A stretch of DNA of 10,519 nt from JBECKQ01 sp040235375 (GTDB lineage Bacteria; Planctomycetota; Phycisphaerae; UBA1845). A program made the position numbers and the translations under genes. Shown here one piece after another: positions 6,704 to 10,519 of this stretch (positions are counted from its first letter, which is position 1; the number at the start of each line of letters is the position of its first letter). Location: contig JBECKQ010000126.1 of the NCBI GenBank assembly GCA_040235375.1, forward strand, positions 1-10,519, written 5' to 3'. The notes below the pieces were generated by a model. That model was not told where the DNA came from and searched no databases. It saw only the letters and a program-made list of their open reading frames with translations.

Positions 6704-7585
6704 TTATGCCGAGCTGATCAGCATCAGCTCCGCCTCTTCCAGTTCGGGCTCCATCGTGTCGCGCACTTCGACGAGCTGATCGACCGTGATATGAATGCCA
6801 TCCAGCAGTTCCTGCGTGAACTCGTCGTTCGCCGCCGTCAGATTGAAACCAAGCTGCTCCTGGCAGCACAGGATGTCCGCGCACTGGACGATCGTGCCCA
6901 TGCGCTGAAGCTCGCTTGCAAGCTGCTCGGGGTTGTGGTGGAAGCCAACCGCCGCACGCAAGTGCCGTGGGAACTTCCACTTCGTCGTCAGGCCCTCGCC
7001 GAACGCCTGGTGCGTCGCGCCGATCACCTGCTCCTCGATTTCGAGGAACGAACCATCGCCGGCCAGCGCCCGGCGTACAACCTCGCTCAGCTTGTCTGGA
7101 AACGCCTGTCGCTCCATCAGCAGACCAAGGTCGTGAATCAGACCCGCGAGGAACATCTCGTCGTGACCGGCCACGTCACCCGCCGCTTTCGCGATCCTCT
7201 TCGCCGCGACGCCCACCGCCACGCTGTGCCGCCACAGGTCGCGGGCGCTGAACGTTTCGGTGTCCCGCATCCCCTTGAACAGCCGCGAGATCGACGCCGC
7301 AATGGCAATGTTCTTCACCGCCGACAGGCCCAGCAGGACAATCGCCCGATCGACGTTGGCCACCTGGCCGGGCAAGCCGTAGAAGGCCGAGTTCACGACC
7401 TTCAGCACTTTGGCCGACAGCGCCGGATCTCGCTTGATCACCTCGTGCAGATCGCGAGCCGTGCCCTTCGGGTCCTCTACGACCTCGATGATGCGGACCG
7501 TCACCTCAGGTAGCGTGGCAATCTCCCCGATGGCAGCCAGCGCCTGGTTGACGATCGCCTTGGTGTCCGCTGTCTGAACGCTCAT
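6704..7585 (-). CDS. HDOD domain protein retaining HD-type metal-ligand residues
   Basis: This is a 293-residue protein. The ATG at 7585 has GGAGG 5 bases upstream. The HDOD hallmark VNSAFYGLPG is at 64-73, preceded by an N-terminal helix pair (LPEVTVRIIEVVEDPKG; LHEVIKRDPALSAKVLKVVN) and followed by the VDRAIVLLG segment. The domain spans about residues 15-215, with a C-terminal helical and acidic tail (EPELEEAELMLISSA). HDOD proteins are relatives of HD-GYP/HD phosphohydrolases that usually act in signalling and regulation, often without catalysis. Here His120, His151-Asp152, His192, His216-His217 and Asp237 are all in plausible ligand positions. It has its own terminator and lies 246 bases downstream of the sigma factor gene on the same strand. 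A regulatory role is likely; the target is unknown. Confidence 0.85.
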   Translation of the reverse strand: MSVQTADTKAIVNQALAAIGEIATLPEVTVRIIEVVEDPKGTARDLHEVIKRDPALSAKVLKVVNSAFYGLPGQVANVDRAIVLLGLSAVKNIAIAASISRLFKGMRDTETFSARDLWRHSVAVGVAAKRIAKAAGDVAGHDEMFLAGLIHDLGLLMERQAFPDKLSEVVRRALAGDGSFLEIEEQVIGATHQAFGEGLTTKWKFPRHLRAAVGFHHNPEQLASELQRMGTIVQCADILCCQEQLGFNLTAANDEFTQELLDGIHITVDQLVEVRDTMEPELEEAELMLISSA

Positions 7586-7680
7586 GAGACCTCCCAGTCC
7601 GACGGGTGGCCGCAACCACCGAGAGCATACACGCGGTAATTCATCGGTCGGGTCGCCGGGCCGGTTTAGACCCGAATAAC

Positions 7681-7754
7681 CGCAAAAGAATCGTCCCGAT
7701 CGCACGCTTCGTGCACTCGATCTCGCTTGCAGACAATAGCGCGGGCGCACCCGC
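7681..7754 (-). terminator. Tandem small hairpins downstream of the sigma factor gene
   Basis: In the 246-base gap between sigma factor and HDOD genes, two hairpins occur: GCGGG/CCCGC (7741-7754, loop CGCA) and GCACG/CGTGC (7702-7714, loop of three). The latter is followed on the minus strand, after about 11 bases, by TTCTTTT (7684-7690). They may end or attenuate sigma transcripts, but the distance to the T-run is long. No clear promoter for the HDOD gene is visible in this gap. Confidence 0.25.
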
Positions 7755-7831
7755 ACGAAATCGGCGGTTTGCCGGCGGTCCGATAAACGTGGGCGCAATG
7801 TCGAACAAGAGGTGCGCGCTGCGATGGAGGG

Positions 7832-9502
7832 TCAGAAGGCGAGCAGATCCGCGGCTGCGGCCGGCAGCGCGACTTTCATCTTGCCGATCGCTCGGCGTTC
7901 GATCTGCCGGACGCGCTCCTTGGTCACGCCCAGCTCGGCGCCGAGCTCTTCCAGCGTCTTCGTGTCGTCAGTGCCGAACAGACCGAAGTGGTCAACCACG
8001 ATATGACGCTCGCGGTCCGTCAGATCGCTCATGCCATCCTCGAGCATCTCGGCGAGGCGCTGCTCGTCGCAGTCGCTGAGATCCGGCTCGCGGTGGTCCG
8101 CGGCGCTCTCCAGCAACTCTCCCTGGCCGGTGATGAACCGGGCGTAGCGGTACGTGTCCTCGGGAATCGTGCGGGCGTAGTTCTTCATGATTGCCCACGA
8201 GGCATACGTGCTGAACTTGAAGCCGCGCGCGTAGTCGAACTTCTCCACCGCACGCATCAGCGACATGTTGCCGTCGGAGACTACTTCGAAGAAGTCGTTG
8301 CCCCGCCCCACATGCTTCTTGGCGATGCTCACCACCAGTCGCAGGTTGGCCTTGACGATCCGTTGTCGCCAGTCTTCGTAGCGCTGCGTCAACTCCGCCA
8401 CCTGATCGAGCTCGCCCTGCGTGACGCGCGGGGCATCGAACGATTCGATCAGCCGCCAGGCCTTGTGCTTGAGGTAGTTGTATCGTCGGAACGCGTCAAT
8501 CTCCTGCTCCGCCGTCATAAGCGGAATGTGATACAGGCTGCGCAGATAGGCCGGCAGGTCCTTCGGCGCGCGGACGCGCTTCGTTTCACCGCCCGCCCGC
8601 GGCACGGGCGCATTCAGGATCAGGTCGTCCGCGTGCGGCGCATCGAAGAGTTCGTTGTACGCGTAGCCTATGCGCTCGGCCTTGAGCCGCCGGGCCTGCA
8701 TCTCCCTGATGATCTGCTCGATCTCTCGAATCGGGGCATCAACCCCCTCGGCGATTTCCTCCGTGCTCGCCCCCTGCCGGAATGCCTGCCAGACCCGCCG
8801 GTGCCGCGGTGATACCGCGGGCGTGGCCCCCTCGGTAAACAGCGCCTTGTCCGGATTGGTCTCGTCGTGCCGTCGCAACGTGTAACGCACGGTCTCGATC
8901 GCCCGGCCCAATCGCCCGGCGATCTCCCGCGCCGCCACGTGCAGCTTCACGCGCCGCTCGCCGACCATCTGCCGGGCGAGCTGAACGATCGTCGCCTTCT
9001 CTCCCTCGGTCAGTTGCCGGAAGGCCGCGCCGCGCTCGACGAGCTCGCGATTGCGCTCAATGAACCGCTCGACAGTGCAGTCGAGATAAACAAGCCGGCT
9101 CACGCCGTCTTCGCACGTGACGCGAATACCCATCAGGCCGCGCTCGCGCCACCGCCGGATCGTCTTCGTGCTGACTTGCAGGCTGTCGGCCAGCTCGTCG
9201 CAGGACTTGCAGGGCTCGTCGATTTCGTCGTGCCGCAGCGCCGCCCGCCGGGTGATGTGCTCGGCGATCCTGACCAGGTCGCTGATGAGCCTGTCGCCGG
9301 GGATAGCGGGCTTGCTGTTGGACCGCCGACTGCGGTACCCGGTGATCTTGTAGCACACCATGTCGTAGGGATAGGCCTTGTCCGGGTCGACAATGGTCAG
9401 TAGCGACTCGATGCCGCGCACCTGGGCCACCCGCTGCCGCTTGGGCGACAGCACAAGCTGGTGGGCAAGCTCGGCAAGGTCCTTGTTCGAGAACTTAGGC
9501 AT
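7832..9502 (-). CDS. Sigma-70 family RNA polymerase sigma factor with long HTH-containing N-terminal extension
   Basis: This is a 556-residue protein. Sigma region 1.2-like sequence (LPAYLRSLYHIPLMTAEQEI) lies near 316-336, and region 2 at 378-447 with RIVKANLRLVVSIAKKHVGRG and the core-binding KFDYARGFKFSTYASWAI. Region 4 is at 492-546 with LTDRERHIV and the helix-turn-helix LGVTKERVRQIERRA. Region 3 is short and unlike that of housekeeping factors, and the aromatic WWIRQ motif of region 2.4 is replaced by SWAIMKNYART. Residues 1-300 are an extension with three helix-turn-helix-like segments: MerR-like LADSLQVSTKTIRRWRERGLM (104-124), IAGRLGRAIETVRYTLRRH (194-212) and STEEIAEGVDAPIREIEQIIRE (246-267). 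Two closely spaced cysteines (CKSC, 98-101) and later ones (130, 142) could bind metal. The start has only a weak AGGG site, at 9513-9516, 10 bases away. I recall similar factors in Planctomycetota. It probably redirects RNA polymerase to a special promoter set. Confidence 0.88.
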   Translation of the reverse strand: MPKFSNKDLAELAHQLVLSPKRQRVAQVRGIESLLTIVDPDKAYPYDMVCYKITGYRSRRSNSKPAIPGDRLISDLVRIAEHITRRAALRHDEIDEPCKSCDELADSLQVSTKTIRRWRERGLMGIRVTCEDGVSRLVYLDCTVERFIERNRELVERGAAFRQLTEGEKATIVQLARQMVGERRVKLHVAAREIAGRLGRAIETVRYTLRRHDETNPDKALFTEGATPAVSPRHRRVWQAFRQGASTEEIAEGVDAPIREIEQIIREMQARRLKAERIGYAYNELFDAPHADDLILNAPVPRAGGETKRVRAPKDLPAYLRSLYHIPLMTAEQEIDAFRRYNYLKHKAWRLIESFDAPRVTQGELDQVAELTQRYEDWRQRIVKANLRLVVSIAKKHVGRGNDFFEVVSDGNMSLMRAVEKFDYARGFKFSTYASWAIMKNYARTIPEDTYRYARFITGQGELLESAADHREPDLSDCDEQRLAEMLEDGMSDLTDRERHIVVDHFGLFGTDDTKTLEELGAELGVTKERVRQIERRAIGKMKVALPAAAADLLAF

Positions 9503-9549
9503 GTTGCGTGCCCTGTTTTGCCGGGCTGGAGGTAAGAACCGCGATCAAC

Positions 9550-9573
9550 GGTCACTGGGCCAAAAGGCCGACC
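9550..9573 (-). promoter_or_regulatory. Leader hairpin upstream of the sigma factor gene
   Basis: GGCC-AAAA-GGCC (9558-9569) is enclosed by GGTC (9550-9553) and GACC (9570-9573), with a four-base one-sided bulge. It falls within the predicted leader between the promoter at 9701-9729 and the ATG at 9502, so it could act post-transcriptionally. No T-run follows, so it is not an obvious terminator. Confidence 0.3.
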
Positions 9574-9700
9574 TACGATTTAGTTTAGTAGATACGGACG
9601 CTCAAAGCCAGCGGAAAATCCCCTGTTTCCCACGCGCCAGCCGCCGTCACCCCGTTTCCGCGACCTACGCCACGCGTTATCGGCGGCTGCCCGCACTACA

Positions 9701-9729
9701 ATTATCGACATGTCCAAGTGGCCGGTCAA
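9701..9729 (-). promoter_or_regulatory. Strong sigma-70 type promoter for the sigma factor gene
   Basis: On the minus strand, TTGACC (9724-9729) and GATAAT (9701-9706) each match 5 of 6 consensus positions and are 17 bases apart, the best promoter in the window. It points at the sigma factor gene, giving a predicted leader of about 190 bases. Its canonical boxes suggest recognition by the housekeeping factor. Confidence 0.5.
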
Positions 9730-9741
9730 CGCCACTGCCCG

Positions 9742-9758
9742 GTTTGCATAGGGCAAAC
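9742..9758. promoter_or_regulatory. Inverted repeat upstream of the sigma promoter, operator-like
   Basis: GTTTGC-N5-GCAAAC is a perfect 6-base inverted repeat ending 12 bases upstream of the -35 box of the sigma promoter. Flanking GGTC (9724-9727) pairs with GACC (9771-9774), and CACT (9733-9736) with AGTG (9764-9767), so the whole of 9724-9774 can also fold as one hairpin. It could be a regulator-binding site or an RNA structure. Confidence 0.35.
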
Positions 9759-9774
9759 ACCCTAGTGGGCGACC

Positions 9775-9988
9775 AGGTCGTCCCGCCCGCAGCAGCATCT
9801 GGAATCGCCGACCGCCCGCGCCGTGGCGGCGATTGCCACTCACGCGCGTCGACGGCTCCCGCAGATCGCGTGCGGGAATCCACTTCACCTCCGCGAACAG
9901 TCCGGCACACCGGCGGTAGCTTGATCCGCTTGCGAAATCCACCATGGACCCGCTTGCTCGCGTGCTACCGCCGCGCGCATACACATAT
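9775..9988. other. Hairpin-rich non-coding stretch
   Basis: No ORF here has convincing codon use. It holds three further inverted repeats in order: AATCGCCG/CGGCGATT (9803-9810 and 9827-9834), TCCCGCA/TGCGGGA (9857-9863 and 9871-9877, loop of seven) and CGGCGGTAGC/GCTACCGCCG (9911-9920 and 9964-9973). The last spans 43 bases that contain a direct repeat CCGCTTGC (9926-9933 and 9950-9957). With the hairpins at 9724-9774 and 9989-10026 this makes five structures in 300 bases. A structured RNA, stacked regulatory sites or a decayed element are all possible. Confidence 0.4.
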
Positions 9989-10026
9989 GCCGCCGGCGCA
10001 CCGCTTACTGCGGCCGCACCGGCGGC
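9989..10026 (-). terminator. Long GC-rich hairpin, likely terminator of the 27-residue protein gene
   Basis: GCCGCCGG (9989-9996) pairs with CCGGCGGC (10019-10026). Inside, GC pairs with GC and CCGC (10001-10004) with GCGG (10010-10013) around the loop TTACT, with two single mismatches. On the minus strand the stem is followed by ATATGTGTAT, only partly T-rich. It begins about 39 bases beyond the small gene's stop. Confidence 0.4.
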
Positions 10027-10064
10027 TGCTCTGATCGATGCACCGCGTGCGTTATCCCTCTTGG

Positions 10065-10148
10065 CTAAAGAGTGATCGGATTACCCGTCAGACTGAAGAA
10101 AACGAGAATCCCGATAAGAAACAGGGTCCACTGCCAGAACAAACTCAT
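10065..10148 (-). CDS. 27-residue single-helix membrane protein
   Basis: A complete short gene of 27 codons plus stop, from the ATG at 10148 to the TAG at 10065-10067. A near-perfect Shine-Dalgarno sequence, AAAGGAGG (10156-10163), lies 7 bases upstream of the ATG, and this is the main evidence that it is translated. The protein is almost entirely one hydrophobic helix (from SLFWQWTLFLIG to ILVFFSL) with two N-terminal tryptophans and a short polar end (TGNPITL). There are no charged residues, which is unusual even for small membrane proteins. The frame is open upstream to 10328, but that part is not membrane-like and has no comparable ribosome binding site. It is followed by a strong hairpin. 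Small proteins of this kind often attach to larger membrane complexes or act as toxins or stress peptides; nothing here decides between these. Not a family I recognise. Confidence 0.6.
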   Translation of the reverse strand: MSLFWQWTLFLIGILVFFSLTGNPITL

Positions 10149-10191
10149 TGCGTGTCCTCCTTTACGAATGCCGGGCCGCTCGCGCCCGACG

Positions 10192-10204
10192 TTGACCGCG
10201 TCAA
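10192..10204. promoter_or_regulatory. TTGAC-CGC-GTCAA dyad in the leader of the small membrane gene
   Basis: A perfect inverted repeat with 5-base arms and a 3-base centre, about 45 bases upstream of the ATG at 10148. It may be an operator. The TTGACG it contains on the minus strand has no -10 box at proper spacing. Confidence 0.2.
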
Positions 10205-10264
10205 TCGCGCATCGCCGCGAAAACCTGGTGCCCGCTAAATCGCGAGCGTTCCGCGCCGTGCATA

Positions 10265-10292
10265 CGTATAGCACCACGCCCATCAGACGCAA
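10265..10292 (-). promoter_or_regulatory. Weak promoter candidate for the 27-residue protein gene
   Basis: On the minus strand, TTGCGT (10287-10292) and TATACG (10265-10270) are 16 bases apart, matching 3 and 4 of 6 consensus positions. It would give a leader of roughly 110 bases. The region 10149-10491 otherwise contains no credible gene. Confidence 0.2.
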
Positions 10293-10337
10293 CGAAAAAC
10301 GCCGAATCGAGCATACATACTTCGACAATCAGATATC

Positions 10338-10366
10338 TTGCCGGCCTCCGAAACGACCTGTACGAT
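10338..10366 (+). promoter_or_regulatory. Weak promoter candidate for the gene at the right edge
   Basis: TTGCCG (10338-10343) and TACGAT (10361-10366) are 17 bases apart, each with 4 of 6 consensus matches. Just downstream, CGCTGCG/CGCAGCG (10379-10385 and 10392-10398) forms a 7-bp hairpin that would lie at the start of the leader. Confidence 0.25.
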
Positions 10367-10491
10367 CAGTTACTTCAGCGCTGCGAAACGCCGCAGCGTA
10401 GCGCGCCGGCACCATGATCAGAGCCGCGCGGCGCAAGCCCTCGGACGAACCGACTTCGACTCTTGGATACGCCAGTGCGGAGGAGGCACCC

Positions 10492-10519
10492 ATGATCGCC
10501 CGCAAGCGCTTTGCCCTGT
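10492..10519 (+). CDS. Start of an unidentified gene (3' partial)
   Basis: The ATG at 10492 is preceded by GGAGGAGG (10479-10486) with a spacing of 5 bases, a very strong ribosome binding site. Only nine codons are visible (MIARKRFAL). The basic residues followed by a hydrophobic turn could be the beginning of a signal peptide. No family can be named. Confidence 0.5.

Noticed and set aside
7988..8812. Long plus-strand ORFs opposite the sigma and HDOD genes
   Set aside because: They mirror strongly supported minus-strand genes and show no domain of their own; they arise from high GC content.
9577..9605. Second promoter for the sigma gene (TTGAGC, 17 bases, TAAATC)
   Set aside because: The spacing is right but the -10 box matches only 3 of 6 positions; the promoter at 9701-9729 is far better. 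It remains possible as a secondary start.
9911..9973. Small insertion element bounded by 10-base inverted repeats
   Set aside because: No flanking target-site duplication is visible, and 43 bases between the arms is too short for a typical miniature element.
9580..9984. Minus-strand ORF of 134 codons between the sigma gene and the small membrane gene
   Set aside because: Its third-position GC is lower than in the true genes, the protein is a basic Arg/Gly-rich string with no domain, and the best promoter and several hairpins lie inside it.
9724..10026. Known structured RNA such as RNase P RNA, SRP RNA, tmRNA or a tRNA
   Set aside because: The conserved cores of these RNAs and tRNA T-arm/acceptor patterns were not found on either strand.

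Overview
The window is a GC-rich bacterial chromosome segment, most likely from a planctomycete (Phycisphaerae-like) or a close relative. The main clue is a 556-residue sigma-70-type factor with a very long N-terminal extension carrying several helix-turn-helix segments and a divergent region 2.4/3, a form I associate with Planctomycetota. An HDOD protein and several unrecognised secreted proteins fit the same picture. The taxon is inferred from gene content only.

Layout, left to right. (1) 1-491, plus strand: the C-terminal end of a membrane protein and a 60-residue one-helix membrane protein, overlapping as stop/start; they may be a transporter and its small accessory subunit. (2) 111-1658, minus strand: a secreted thioredoxin-like protein and an alpha-helical HEAT-like protein in the same frame, separated by one TGA. 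The second ORF runs about 380 bases antisense into the plus-strand genes. (3) 1876-4671, plus strand: a tightly overlapping three-gene ABC importer of the BtuFDC/FecBCDE type (binding protein, ATPase, permease) for cobalamin or a ferric chelate. (4) 4852-6334, minus strand: two unrecognised secreted proteins, visibly less GC-rich than their neighbours. The first has a good promoter with eight Gs in its spacer; the second is cysteine-rich and its 5' end looks broken. (5) 6704-9502, minus strand: an HDOD protein with a convincing terminator, and upstream of it the large sigma factor with a strong promoter about 190 bases ahead of its start codon. (6) 9503-10491: about 1 kb with almost no coding potential, rich in inverted repeats. 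It holds the sigma promoter, a chain of hairpins and a 27-residue single-helix membrane protein with a near-perfect Shine-Dalgarno sequence. (7) 10492-end, plus strand: the first nine codons of another gene.

How the genes may work together: the importer operon is self-contained. The sigma factor and HDOD protein are adjacent and co-oriented, which suggests a regulatory pair, but the HDOD gene has its own Shine-Dalgarno sequence and 246 bases separate the two. The most interesting unexplained material is the secreted pair with its possibly slippage-prone promoter, the unusual sigma factor with a dyad just upstream of its promoter, and the hairpin-rich region beside the 27-residue protein. I found no CRISPR array, insertion sequence, tRNA or rRNA.
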